37,140 bases of DNA from Dactylosporangium aurantiacum (GCF_000716715.1 NZ_JNYJ01000064.1:1-37140), one strand, 5' to 3'. Positions 1-8,367 are shown, counted from the stretch's first letter. Made by a program: numbers and translations. Notes: a model not told the origin generated them from the sequence alone.

Positions 1-77
1 GCCCGGCCCACGCCCGGCCCACGCCCGGCCCACGCCCGGCCCACGCCCGGCCCACGCCCGGCCCACGCCCGGCCCAC
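1..77. repeat. Tandem array of seven 11-nt units
   Basis: Seven uninterrupted identical copies of the 11-mer GCCCGGCCCAC run from the first base to position 77, so the array may continue outside the window. It lies beyond the 3' end of the minus-strand recQ-like gene. No coding role is evident. It is a simple minisatellite, probably prone to slippage; assembly collapse or expansion at the contig edge is possible. Confidence 0.9.
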
Positions 78-168
78 GCGCCGGCACCATGCGTGCGCTG
101 CCGAGGGCGGCGGGCACGCGGCAGCAGGCAGAAAGTGGCAGGCGGGCAGAGAGCGGCAGGCGAAACCG

Positions 169-2259
169 TCAGGCGGACAGCGCCAGCGCGAACGGTAGGA
201 CGTCCGGGGCGCCGGCTCGCCGCAACAGGCGGGCGGCCAGCGCCATCGTCCAGCCGCTGTCGACCAAGTCGTCGACGAGCAGGACGGGGCCGGGGAGGGA
301 CGGGAGCTGGGCGGCCAGTGCGGGCGGCACCGTGAAGGCGTCGTGCAGGGCGCGCACCCGCTGGGCGCTGTTGGTGCGGGAGGCGGCGTCGGCGGTGTGG
401 GCCGGCTCGATGGTGCCGAGCAGGGGCAGGCGGCCGACCTCGGCGATGCGGGTGCCCAGGGACTGCAGCAGGGTCGGGGTGCTCTGCGAGCCGAGGACCA
501 CGACGCCGGAGGGGCGGGCGGGCCAGGGGGCGTCGCCCTTGGCCCATTCGGTGAGGGTGGCGACGACGCCGGTGAAGATGTCGTCGGGGAGTGGGGCGTC
601 GGGGGCGGCGAGGAGCTTGCGGAGCTTGTCGCCCCAGCCGAGGTCGCTGAGGCGGCCGATGGCGCGGCCGGGGAGGGCCTGCTCGGTGGGTGGGATCTTG
701 CCGGTGAGGGGGACGCCGACGGCGGCGAGGCCGGTGGGCCACATGCGGCGGGGGGTGATCTCGACGCCGGTGCGGCCGAGGTGGGAGCGGGCCGTGGCGA
801 GGGCGTCGGGCGAGACGGCGGTCGGATACCAGGTGCCGGCGCAGTTGTCGCAGCGGCCGCAGGGGGCGGCGCCGGGGTCGTCGAGGGTGGCGCGGAGGAA
901 CTCGAGGCGGCACGTGGTCAGGGCGGCGTATTCGCGCATCGCGTCCTGCTCGGCGGCGCGGGCGGCGGCGATGCGGTCATAGCGCTCGGTGTCGTGGCGC
1001 CAGGGGGCGCCGGTGGACTCCCAGCCGCCGCGGACGCGGTGGATGGCGCCGTCGACGTCGAGGACCTTGAGCATCAGCTCGAGGCGGGTGCGGCGCAGCT
1101 CGACGCGGGTCTCCAGGGCGGCGGTGGACAGCGGGCGGCCCGCCTCGGCGAGGGTGTCGAGCACGGCGCGGACCTGCGGCTCGGGCGGGAAGGCCAGGGA
1201 GGCGAAGTAGCGCCAGATGGCCTGGTCCTCGGTGCCGGGCAGGAGCAGCACGTCGGCCTTGTCGACGGCCCGGCCGGCGCGGCCGACCTGCTGGTAATAG
1301 GCGATCGGGGAGGACGGCGCGCCGAGGTGCACGACGAAGCCGAGGTCGGGTTTGTCGAAGCCCATGCCGAGGGCGGAGGTGGCGACGAGGGCCTTGATCC
1401 GGTTGGCGAGCAGGTCGTCCTCGGCGGCGAGGCGGTCGGCGCCCTCGCTCTGGCCGGTGTAGGCGGCCACCTCGTAGCCGCAGGCGCGCAGGTAGGCGGC
1501 GGTCTCGTGGGCGGCGGCGACGGTCAGCGTGTAGATGATCCCGGAGCCGGTGAACCCGCCGAGGTGCTCGCCGAGCCAGGCGAGCCGGTGCGGTGCCGAC
1601 GGCAGGGTGAGCGAGCCGAGGCGCAGCGACTCGCGGTCCAGCGAGCCGCGCAGCACCAGGGCGTCGCCGAGCTGCTCGGCGACGTCGGCGGTGACCCGCG
1701 CGTTGGCGGTGGCGGTGGTCGCCAGGACCGGGGTGCCGGGGGCGAGGTCGAGCAGCAGGGTGCGCAGCCGCCGGTAGTCGGGGCGGAAGTCGTGGCCCCA
1801 GTCGGAGACGCAGTGCGCCTCGTCGACGACGAGCAGGCCCGTGGTGGCGGCGAGCTTGGGCAGCACGTTGTCGCGGAAGTCGGGGTTGTTGAGCCGCTCG
1901 GGCGAGACGAGCAGGACGTCGACGCCGCCGGCGGCGATCTCGGCGGTGATCTGGTCCCACTCCTCCAGGTTGGCGGAGTTGATCGTGCGGGCGGTGATGC
2001 CGGCGCGGGCGGCCGCCTCGACCTGGTTGCGCATGAGGGCGAGCAGCGGCGACACGATCACGGTCGGGCCGGCGCCGCGGGCGCGCAGCAGCGCGGTGGC
2101 GATGAAGTAGACCGCGGACTTGCCCCAGCCCGTGCGCTGCACGCACAGCACCCGGCGGTGCTCGGCGACCAGCGCGGAGATGGCGGCCCACTGGTCCTCC
2201 CGCAACTCGGCGGAAGGACCAGCGAGCTTCTTCAGAACGTCGGTCGCCTCAGATCGCAC
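169..2259 (-). CDS. RecQ-type ATP-dependent DNA helicase with C-terminal phosphoribosyltransferase-like domain
   Basis: Superfamily 2 DNA helicase of 696 aa. Visible motifs are a Walker A variant GWGKS (residues 44-48, where RecQ usually has GGGKS), a DEAH box within VVDEAHCVSDWGHDFRP (about 140-155), a RecQ motif VI-like QQVGRAGRA, and a cysteine cluster ending CGRCDNC (about 475) typical of the RecQ zinc region. No HRDC domain follows. Instead the last ~150 residues end with LLVDDLVDSGWTM (about 665), the PRPP-binding signature of type I phosphoribosyltransferases, resembling ComF-like domains. Helicase activity on DNA is expected; the role of the second domain is unknown. The GTG start at 2259 is favoured by a TAGGTT -10-like hexamer 6 nt upstream. 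It lies 30 bp downstream of the sugar dehydrogenase gene on the same strand. Confidence 0.88.
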   Translation of the reverse strand: MRSEATDVLKKLAGPSAELREDQWAAISALVAEHRRVLCVQRTGWGKSAVYFIATALLRARGAGPTVIVSPLLALMRNQVEAAARAGITARTINSANLEEWDQITAEIAAGGVDVLLVSPERLNNPDFRDNVLPKLAATTGLLVVDEAHCVSDWGHDFRPDYRRLRTLLLDLAPGTPVLATTATANARVTADVAEQLGDALVLRGSLDRESLRLGSLTLPSAPHRLAWLGEHLGGFTGSGIIYTLTVAAAHETAAYLRACGYEVAAYTGQSEGADRLAAEDDLLANRIKALVATSALGMGFDKPDLGFVVHLGAPSSPIAYYQQVGRAGRAVDKADVLLLPGTEDQAIWRYFASLAFPPEPQVRAVLDTLAEAGRPLSTAALETRVELRRTRLELMLKVLDVDGAIHRVRGGWESTGAPWRHDTERYDRIAAARAAEQDAMREYAALTTCRLEFLRATLDDPGAAPCGRCDNCAGTWYPTAVSPDALATARSHLGRTGVEITPRRMWPTGLAAVGVPLTGKIPPTEQALPGRAIGRLSDLGWGDKLRKLLAAPDAPLPDDIFTGVVATLTEWAKGDAPWPARPSGVVVLGSQSTPTLLQSLGTRIAEVGRLPLLGTIEPAHTADAASRTNSAQRVRALHDAFTVPPALAAQLPSLPGPVLLVDDLVDSGWTMALAARLLRRAGAPDVLPFALALSA

Positions 2260-2265
2260 CCCACG

Positions 2266-2271
2266 AACCTA
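2266..2271 (-). promoter_or_regulatory. Putative -10 element of a leaderless promoter for the recQ-like gene
   Basis: On the minus strand TAGGTT is followed by exactly 6 nt and then the GTG start, the spacing expected when transcription begins at the start codon. No Shine-Dalgarno sequence is visible. I found no convincing -35. Confidence 0.4.
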
Positions 2272-2289
2272 GCAACCAGGTATGACAAA

Positions 2290-5200
2290 TCACGGGGTGA
2301 ACCGCACCGCGGTGCCCGCGACCAGCAGCGGCTGGTTGTACAGGTACTGCGCCGCGGTGGTGCCGGCCGCGTTCTCGACGCCGACGGTGGCGCCGTTGCC
2401 CTTCTCCACGTCGTTGTCGAGGCTGGCGTAGTGCAGGGTGATCGTGCCGTCGGTGGCGAACACCACGGAGAACGTCACCCGGTTGTGCACGCCGTTGCCG
2501 TACACGTACGGGTTGCGCCACTCGATCACCACCGAGCCGTTGACCAGCGCGGTGCGCACCGACGCCGAGCTGTCCACGACGAGGTCGTCCCAGAAGGCGT
2601 ACACGGTGGCGTTCGGCGCCGCGGCCGACGGCAGCGCGGAGTGCTCCACGTAGGCGCCGCCCGGGTTCACGAACGAGACCTTGCCGTTGGTGTCGATCCA
2701 TGCCGTCGTGTACGTCTGGCCGTACAGGGTGACCGGTGCCGGCAGGGTGACCTGCTGGATGTTGTCGTCGCCGGTGAGGGTGAGCACCGTGGCGTCGGCC
2801 GGGACGAACGGGGTCGCCACGGTCGTGACCGCGTAGTTGCCGGTCGGCGGCGGGGGCGCCGGCAGCGTGAGGTTGAGCGTCTCGGTCGCCGCGTCGACGG
2901 TGAGCGCCGCCGACGTCGACTGCCCGTTGGCCGTGGCGCTCACGGTGTACGAGCCGTAGGGCACGTTCGCGAAGCTGTACCCGCCGGACGCGTTGGTGGT
3001 GGTCGTCGTGCCGGCGGTGAGGGTCACGGTCGCGCCGGCGACCGCGCCGCCGCCGGAGACCGTCACCGTGCCGCTGACCGTCGCGGTGGACGGCGGCGGC
3101 GGGGGCGGCGGGGTGGTGCCGCCCGGCGCGGTGAAGACGACCGCCCGGCCGGACTGCAGCTTCGCGGTGTTGACCGAGTAGGCGAGGCCCACGGTGCCGT
3201 CGGCGTTCTCGATGCCGACGGTGGCGGCGCTGCCCCGCTCGATGTCGCTGTCGAGGCTCGCGTAGTTGGTGATCACGTCACCGTTCTCGGACAGGATCGC
3301 CTCGAAGGTGATCCGCCGGTTGGTGCCGCCGTAGATGTACGGGTTGCGCCACTCGACCACGAACTGGCGGTTGGGCGAGGTGCCGAGGGTGGTGGTGCGC
3401 ACCGACGCGCTGCCGTCGACGACCAGGTCGTCGTGGAAGGCGTAGACCGCCGCGTTGGCCAGCGCCGGGTTCGGCAGCGTGGTGTTGTCCCACTTGTACC
3501 CGTTGGGGTTGACCATGCTCACCAGGCCGTTCGTGTCGACCCAGGCGGTGCTGTAGGTCTGGCCGTACAGCTTGACCGGGAACGGCAGCGAGATCTGCTG
3601 CACGGCGTCGTCGCCGGTCAGGGACAGCACGGTGGTGTCGGCGTTGACGAACGCCCGGGTGGCGGTGCTGCAGACGTAGCCGAAGCTGTCCGAGCACGCC
3701 CCGCCGCCGCTGGCCGCGTAGGTCGCGGTGTAGGTCGTCGCCGCGGTCGGTGCGGTGATGACCTGCGTCGCGGCGCCGCCCTGGCTCCACGAGCCGAAGG
3801 TGTACTGGGTGCCGTTGAGCGTCTGCGGCGTCGGTGCCGACACGGTCTGCGTCGACTTCTGGATCACCGTCGCCACGAACGGGGTGACGCCGGTGACCGA
3901 GCCGACGGTGATGTTGAGCCCGCTCGGCACGGAGTTGAACGTCATGTTCACGGTCTTCGGGTCGACCCGGCGGCTGACGGTGGTGCTCAGGCCGCTGCTG
4001 TCGGTCGCGGTGAGCCGCAGCTCGACGTAGGACGGGTACTCGTGGTCGGGTCCGATGAAGGAGCCGGACGCGCCGTCGGCCTCGCTGATGTAGTGCTGGT
4101 GGCAGTTGTCGAGCGTGGCGCAGTGCTGCAGGATCAGCTGCCAGTGCAGGTTCGCCGCCGGGATCGTGCCGTCCTGCGCGTCGGTGGCGTGGCCGGTGAA
4201 GCTGACCGTGTCGTTCGTGGCCCAGGTGAAGCCGGCCGCGGGGGTGTCGATCACGGGCACGGGCGCGTCGGAACCGACGAGGATCTGCAGGGTCTTGGTG
4301 TCCGACAGCCCGCCCGCGTCGGTGACGCGCAGCTTGGCCGTGTAGTTCCCGGCGCTCGTGTACGTGTAGGAAGCGGTCGGCCCGGTCGCGTCCCAGGTGC
4401 CGTCGTTCGTGAAGTCCCACTGGTACGTGAGCACGTCACCGGCGTTGGGGTCGCTCGTGCCGGCCGAGGTGAACTGCACGGCCAGGGGCGGCGCGCCCGA
4501 GGTCTTGTCGGCGCCGATCACGGCCGCCGGGGGCTGGTTGCCGGCGCTGTAGTTGATCCGCCGGACCGTGCCGCCGTCGATGTCGACGTAGTACAGGTCG
4601 CCGCCGGGGCCGATCTCCAGGTCCACGGGGCCGGCCGCGCCGGGCGCGAACGTCTGGATCTTGTTCGGGTCGGGGGTGCCGTTGGTCGGCAGCATCGCGT
4701 AGATGCAGCGGCGGGCGTAGTCGCCCCAGAAGAGCGCGCCCTGGTACTGGGCGGGGTAGGCGCCGCCGGACGTCGGGTAGAACGCGACGCCGGTCGGGCT
4801 GGAGCCGCCGGTCGGGCAGCCGTCGTTGTCGTTGACGTACTGGTGGTGCCCGTACGTGTACACCGGGCCGGTGGCGGCGTTGCTGTTGTACAGGCTGGTG
4901 CACAGGTTCAGGCTGGCGTCGCGGTACCCGGGCTGCTGCGCGTTGCCCTCGTAGCAGGGCCAGCCGAAGTTCGTAACGGGCGTGGCGAGCGGGTTGGGCA
5001 GCCGGTTGATCTCCTCCCAGGTCCGCCAGCCGACGTCACCGATCCAGATCTCGCTGGTGCCGGGCTTGAAGGTCCAGCGGAAGGGGTTGCGCAGGCCGTA
5101 CGCCACGATCCGCCGCGCGTTGGGGTCGGTGGTCGCGTTGTAGAGCGGGTTGTCGGTCTTGGCCGCGCCGGTGACCGGGTCGACACGGATGATGGTGCCG

Positions 5201-5955
5201 CTGAGGCCGGTCGGGTCGCTCAGCGTCCGCACGTCCTGGGAGCGCAGCGCGCCACCCTCGGCGGTGGGCGGGCTCAGCGCCGCGCCCACGCCGCCCGGCG
5301 GGTCGCCGCACGGGTTGACCGGGCTGCCCTGCTGGCCCCAGTCGGTGAAGACCGGGCTGGCGCCCTCGCCGCCGCTGACGTAGAGCGCGCCGTCGGGGCC
5401 GAAGCGCACGTCGCCCATCGAGTGGGTCTCGAACTGCTGGCACCAGTCGTTGATGAGCACCTGCTCGGTGCCGGTCCAGGTGTTGCCGCTGGCGGTGAGC
5501 TTGGACAGCCGCCCGCTGACGATGCAGCCGGTGCCGGGCGTGGGGCAGGTGTCGCCGAGGTCGAGACCGCCGCCGATCGGCGTGGTCGCGGTGTACGTGA
5601 CGTACACCGACGGGTTCGACGGGAAGTTCGGCGGCACCGCCAGGCCGAGCAGGCCCTTGTCCTCGTTGTCGTGCACCCGCGCGCTGAGGTCGGCGAACAG
5701 GGTCGGCGTCGGGTCGGACAGGCTGTCGTAGACCTGGATCGTGCCGCCCTTCTCCGCGACGAAGACCCGGCCGTCGGGGGCGAACACCAGCTTGGTGGGG
5801 TGGTTCAGCCCGGACAGCACGATCTGTTCGGAGAACCCGGCCGGCAGCGTGGTCGCGGCGCCGGCCGACTGGGGCGCGGTCAGCGCCGCCGAGGCGGGCA
5901 CGCAGAGCGCGAGCACGAGGCCCATGGTCAAGCGGGAGCGGCGGCGACGCCTCAT
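2290..5955 (-). CDS. Secreted PQQ-dependent sugar dehydrogenase-like (GSDH) multidomain protein
   Basis: Large exported protein of 1221 aa. An Arg-rich signal peptide (about 1-34) is followed by a glucose/sorbosone dehydrogenase beta-propeller (about 35-465; repeated segments such as LVFAPDGRVFVAEKGG, VRFGPDGALYVSGGEG and IWIGDVGWRTWEEIN), which in this family binds PQQ and calcium and oxidises sugars. Then come a PKD domain (about 471-558; YQWDFTNDG), a beta-rich segment, a ~180-residue module (752-940), a carboxypeptidase-regulatory-like beta sandwich (about 947-1030) and a second copy of the module (1042-1221). The paired modules share LYGQTY, AW(V/I)DTNG, DDLVVD and EWRNPY. ATG 5955 is chosen because AGGAG (5963-5967) precedes it by 7 nt and it begins the signal peptide. 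A longer frame to 6090 lacks this support. Substrate unknown; polysaccharide or sugar oxidation is likely. Confidence 0.85.
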   Translation of the reverse strand: MRRRRRSRLTMGLVLALCVPASAALTAPQSAGAATTLPAGFSEQIVLSGLNHPTKLVFAPDGRVFVAEKGGTIQVYDSLSDPTPTLFADLSARVHDNEDKGLLGLAVPPNFPSNPSVYVTYTATTPIGGGLDLGDTCPTPGTGCIVSGRLSKLTASGNTWTGTEQVLINDWCQQFETHSMGDVRFGPDGALYVSGGEGASPVFTDWGQQGSPVNPCGDPPGGVGAALSPPTAEGGALRSQDVRTLSDPTGLSGTIIRVDPVTGAAKTDNPLYNATTDPNARRIVAYGLRNPFRWTFKPGTSEIWIGDVGWRTWEEINRLPNPLATPVTNFGWPCYEGNAQQPGYRDASLNLCTSLYNSNAATGPVYTYGHHQYVNDNDGCPTGGSSPTGVAFYPTSGGAYPAQYQGALFWGDYARRCIYAMLPTNGTPDPNKIQTFAPGAAGPVDLEIGPGGDLYYVDIDGGTVRRINYSAGNQPPAAVIGADKTSGAPPLAVQFTSAGTSDPNAGDVLTYQWDFTNDGTWDATGPTASYTYTSAGNYTAKLRVTDAGGLSDTKTLQILVGSDAPVPVIDTPAAGFTWATNDTVSFTGHATDAQDGTIPAANLHWQLILQHCATLDNCHQHYISEADGASGSFIGPDHEYPSYVELRLTATDSSGLSTTVSRRVDPKTVNMTFNSVPSGLNITVGSVTGVTPFVATVIQKSTQTVSAPTPQTLNGTQYTFGSWSQGGAATQVITAPTAATTYTATYAASGGGACSDSFGYVCSTATRAFVNADTTVLSLTGDDAVQQISLPFPVKLYGQTYSTAWVDTNGLVSMVNPNGYKWDNTTLPNPALANAAVYAFHDDLVVDGSASVRTTTLGTSPNRQFVVEWRNPYIYGGTNRRITFEAILSENGDVITNYASLDSDIERGSAATVGIENADGTVGLAYSVNTAKLQSGRAVVFTAPGGTTPPPPPPPSTATVSGTVTVSGGGAVAGATVTLTAGTTTTTNASGGYSFANVPYGSYTVSATANGQSTSAALTVDAATETLNLTLPAPPPPTGNYAVTTVATPFVPADATVLTLTGDDNIQQVTLPAPVTLYGQTYTTAWIDTNGKVSFVNPGGAYVEHSALPSAAAPNATVYAFWDDLVVDSSASVRTALVNGSVVIEWRNPYVYGNGVHNRVTFSVVFATDGTITLHYASLDNDVEKGNGATVGVENAAGTTAAQYLYNQPLLVAGTAVRFTP

Positions 5956-5962
5956 GCGAGCA

Positions 5963-5967
5963 CTCCT
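5963..5967 (-). promoter_or_regulatory. Ribosome binding site deciding the GSDH-protein start
   Basis: AGGAG on the minus strand, 7 nt before ATG 5955. It excludes the upstream in-frame extension to 6090. Confidence 0.7.
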
Positions 5968-6092
5968 GGATGCGGACGCGCTGGGGGGAACCGTAAGTAG
6001 ATGTCCCCCGTCGGGTCGATGCTGTCGCCAAGCCGACTGGCGCGCCTCGTCCGTTAGGACACAAACAGGCCCCCGTTGTAGCCCGTCCACGC

Positions 6093-6121
6093 GAGCCGAT
6101 CAGCGTTTTTGTGATCGGCTC
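6093..6121 (-). terminator. Hairpin terminator downstream of the NlpC/P60 gene
   Basis: Perfect 10-bp inverted repeat GAGCCGATCA / TGATCGGCTC (6093-6102 and 6112-6121) with a 9-nt loop. It lies between the NlpC/P60 stop and the start of the next minus-strand gene. There is no U-tract, as is common for actinobacterial terminators. Confidence 0.65.
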
Positions 6122-6153
6122 ACTACCTGCGGTTCCGCAAGATCGCCCGCGGG

Positions 6154-7122
6154 TCACCCCGCCGCGTAGTCGGGACGGCCGTACCCGACGATCGGGGCGT
6201 AGTCGAGCAGCCGCATCGAGATGCGCTCGCCGGCGCGCGGTGCCTCGATGACCCGGCCGTCGCCGATGTACATGCCGACGTGACTGACGTCCTTGTAGTA
6301 GAAGACGAGATCGCCGGGGCGCAGGTCCTCGCGCCTGATCGGGGTGACGGTCTTCTTCTGCCGGGCCGCGTTGTGCGGCAGGACCACGCCGGCCGCCTTC
6401 CACGCCGCCATCGTCAGCCCCGAGCAGTCGAACGTGTCGGGTCCGTCGGCGCCCCACCGGTACACCTTGCCGAGCTGGGAGAAGGCGTAGCGGACGGCGC
6501 GACCCGCGGGGTCGTCGGTGAACACCGGCACGTAGCCGTCGTGCAGCGCACCGGAGGGGGTGCGGGCGGTCCGGCCGGCCCGGTCGCCGCCGAGGCGCCT
6601 GATCTGGGTCTCGATGGTCGCCTTGCGCTGGCCCAGCTCCAGTTGCTGGGCGCGCTGGCGCACCTTCAGGCCGCTGAGCTCGTCGTGCTCCCTGGCCAGG
6701 GCGGCCCGGTCGTCCTTGAGCCGGCGCAGCGCGTCGGTCCGCCGGCGCCGCAGGTGGTCGAGGGTGGCCAGCTGGTCCATGAACGACTCGGGCGACGGCG
6801 CGCTCACCAGCACCGCGGTGCTGCTGACCGCGCCGCTGCGGTAGAGCCTGGCGGCGACCTCGTCCGTGTCGCGCTGGGCCGCATCGACGCGGGCCTGGAG
6901 CGGGCCGGTGCGGGAGTTCACCCGTTCGAGCTGAGCGTCGGTGGCACGCAGGTCGTCGCGGACGGCGTTGAACCGCTCGATGACCCCTTCCAGCTCCTGC
7001 CACGCGGTGGCGAGCTGGCGCTGCCGGTCCGTGACCGGGTCCGCGTGCCCGGCGCCGGGAACGATCAGAGCTGCGACGACGAACCCCGCGGCCGCGCTCC
7101 ACAACTTGCCGATTGACCCCAC
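6154..7122 (-). CDS. Secreted NlpC/P60 peptidoglycan endopeptidase (RipA-like)
   Basis: 322 aa. An N-terminal hydrophobic export segment (about 8-27, ending AGHA) is followed by a long charged coiled-coil region (about 32-178), then an NlpC/P60 domain (about 205-322). The catalytic residues line up with the Cys-His-Glu arrangement of RipA: Cys233 in DCSGL, His281 in SHVGMYIG and Glu293 in VIEAP. The family cleaves the peptide stem of peptidoglycan during division and cell-wall remodelling; the coiled coil may regulate or localise the enzyme. Start is GTG 7122; no strong ribosome site is visible, so the start could shift slightly. It is divergent from the HLHP protein gene, with an 86-bp intergenic region holding both promoters, and a hairpin follows its stop. 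Confidence 0.9.
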   Translation of the reverse strand: MGSIGKLWSAAAGFVVAALIVPGAGHADPVTDRQRQLATAWQELEGVIERFNAVRDDLRATDAQLERVNSRTGPLQARVDAAQRDTDEVAARLYRSGAVSSTAVLVSAPSPESFMDQLATLDHLRRRRTDALRRLKDDRAALAREHDELSGLKVRQRAQQLELGQRKATIETQIRRLGGDRAGRTARTPSGALHDGYVPVFTDDPAGRAVRYAFSQLGKVYRWGADGPDTFDCSGLTMAAWKAAGVVLPHNAARQKKTVTPIRREDLRPGDLVFYYKDVSHVGMYIGDGRVIEAPRAGERISMRLLDYAPIVGYGRPDYAAG

Positions 7123-7195
7123 GTGTCACTAACGAAACATTTTGGACAAACGTCGCTAAAAGTCCCCCGGTGGAGTGGTAGGGCGGGGCGGCCGC

Positions 7196-7201
7196 TACGG
7201 T
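7196..7201 (+). promoter_or_regulatory. Putative -10 element of a leaderless promoter
   Basis: TACGGT lies 7 nt before ATG 7209, fitting a TANNNT -10 with transcription starting at the A of the start codon. It supports ATG 7209 over the in-frame TTG at 7203, which would fall between the -10 and the start of the transcript. Confidence 0.4.
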
Positions 7202-7208
7202 CTTGGGC

Positions 7209-8060
7209 ATGAAGGGCCCGGTCGTCGCTGGTGGACTCGTGTTGGCGCTGCTGCTGGGCTTCGTGATCGCCAGGTCCACCGAGCGGGCGGCACCGCCGGC
7301 CGTGAGCGCGCCGACCGCCATCCCGTCGCACTCGCACGGCGGCGCCACCGCCGGTGACCTCGCCGGGCTGTCGCTGAGCGCGGCCGGCTTCACCCTCGCG
7401 CCGTCGGCCACGACCTTCGCCGCCGGCGCGGCGCAGCAGTTCACGTTCCGGGTGCTCGGACCGGACGGCAAGGCCGTCACCCGCTTCGTGCTCAACCACG
7501 AGAAGCTCATGCACCTGGTGGTGGCCCGGCACGACCTGTCCGGCTTCCAGCACCTGCACCCGCAGATGGCGCCGGACGGCACCTGGTCGGTGTCGCTGGG
7601 CCTGCCGTCGCCGGGCATCTGGCGGATCTACACCGACTTCGTGAGTTTCGACCCGGCGGGCGCGCAGGTGCCGGTCACCCTGGCCGTGGACGCCACGGTC
7701 GCCGGGGACTACCGGCCGGTGCCGCTGCCCGACCCGGCGCGCACCGCCGAGACCGGCGGCATGACGGTGACCCTGGAGGGGACGCCCGCGGTCAACGCCA
7801 CCCAGCCGCTGTCGTTGCGGGTCCTGGCGGGCGGCGCGCCGGTCACCGACCTGGAGCGCTACCTCGGCGCGTACGGCCACCTCGTCGTGCTGCGCGACGG
7901 CGACCTCGGCTACCTGCACGTGCACCCCGAGGACCAGCTCGTCGGCGGGGCGGTCAAGTTCTGGCTGTCGGCGCCCAGCGTCGGGCGCTACCGGCTCTAC
8001 TTCGAGTTCCAGCGCGCTGGGCAGGTCCACCGCGCCGAGTTCACCGTCGACGTGAAGTAG
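7209..8060 (+). CDS. Exported protein with HLHP-type histidine motifs, possible copper binder
   Basis: 283 aa. It has an N-terminal hydrophobic segment (about 4-22) acting as signal peptide or anchor, a short His-rich stretch SHSHGG, then two related beta-rich halves. The first contains HEKLMHLVVARHDLSGFQHLHP; the second contains GHLVVLRDGDLGYLHVHP. Both follow the pattern H-L-V-V ... (H/L)-x-H-P, suggesting an ancient duplication with paired histidine ligands. Similar secreted proteins in actinomycetes often lie near copper-handling genes, but no copper transporter is present here, so metal binding is inference from the histidines. Translation probably starts at ATG 7209 on a leaderless transcript. 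Convergent with the DEAD-box helicase gene, separated by repeats and a strong hairpin. Confidence 0.72.
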   Translation: MKGPVVAGGLVLALLLGFVIARSTERAAPPAVSAPTAIPSHSHGGATAGDLAGLSLSAAGFTLAPSATTFAAGAAQQFTFRVLGPDGKAVTRFVLNHEKLMHLVVARHDLSGFQHLHPQMAPDGTWSVSLGLPSPGIWRIYTDFVSFDPAGAQVPVTLAVDATVAGDYRPVPLPDPARTAETGGMTVTLEGTPAVNATQPLSLRVLAGGAPVTDLERYLGAYGHLVVLRDGDLGYLHVHPEDQLVGGAVKFWLSAPSVGRYRLYFEFQRAGQVHRAEFTVDVK

Positions 8061-8207
8061 GCCGGCGCCGCCACCGGGGTACGTGGTGGACGACCCGGCT
8101 ACGTTCAGGGCCGGCATGCCCGGTCGCGACGGGCCCGTGACGGCTCGCCGCCCGGCGCGGTGGACGGCCTCGCCGCGCGCGAAGAAAAAGACCGGGCCGC
8201 AAGCCCT

Positions 8208-8327
8208 GGGGAGCCTCGCCGCGCACGGGTCGGCCGTGCGCGACGGAAGAGGGCCCCACGCCCGGGGAGCCTCGCCGCGCACGGGTCGGCCGTGCGCGAC
8301 GGAAGAGGGCCCCACGCCCGGGGAGCC
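8208..8327. repeat. Two identical 56-nt direct repeats plus 8-nt partial copy, each with a hairpin
   Basis: Copy 1 covers 8208-8263 and copy 2 covers 8264-8319, identical by eye. A third copy stops after GGGGAGCC at 8320-8327. Each copy holds a perfect 9-bp stem CGCGCACGG / CCGTGCGCG with a GTCGG loop (8220-8242 and 8276-8298). There are no unique spacers, so this is not a CRISPR array. Confidence 0.85.
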
Positions 8328-8330
8328 CCG

Positions 8331-8367
8331 CCGTTCAGCGCGGTGGGCGGGCCACCGCGCTGAACGG
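8331..8367. terminator. Bidirectional hairpin terminator
   Basis: Perfect 16-bp inverted repeat (8331-8346 and 8352-8367; arm CCGTTCAGCGCGGTGG) with a 5-nt loop. It lies 11 nt from the DEAD-box helicase stop and between convergent genes, so it can end transcripts from both sides. Confidence 0.8.

Noticed and set aside
343..6000. Very long plus-strand open frame (about 1885 codons)
   Set aside because: It runs antisense through the recQ-like and GSDH genes; the translation is Gly/Ala/Arg/Val low complexity with no domains. Stop codons are simply rare at this GC content.
7123..7208. c-di-AMP riboswitch upstream of the NlpC/P60 gene, common for such hydrolases in actinomycetes
   Set aside because: The divergent spacer is only 86 bp, too short for that riboswitch plus promoters, and its conserved motifs are not visible.
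5036..7618. Minus-strand open frame of about 860 codons
   Set aside because: It overlaps the NlpC/P60 and GSDH genes in another frame and its translation is Arg/Pro/Ala-rich without motifs.
8208..8327. Possible short CRISPR array
   Set aside because: Repeats abut directly with no unique spacers and there are no cas genes in the window.
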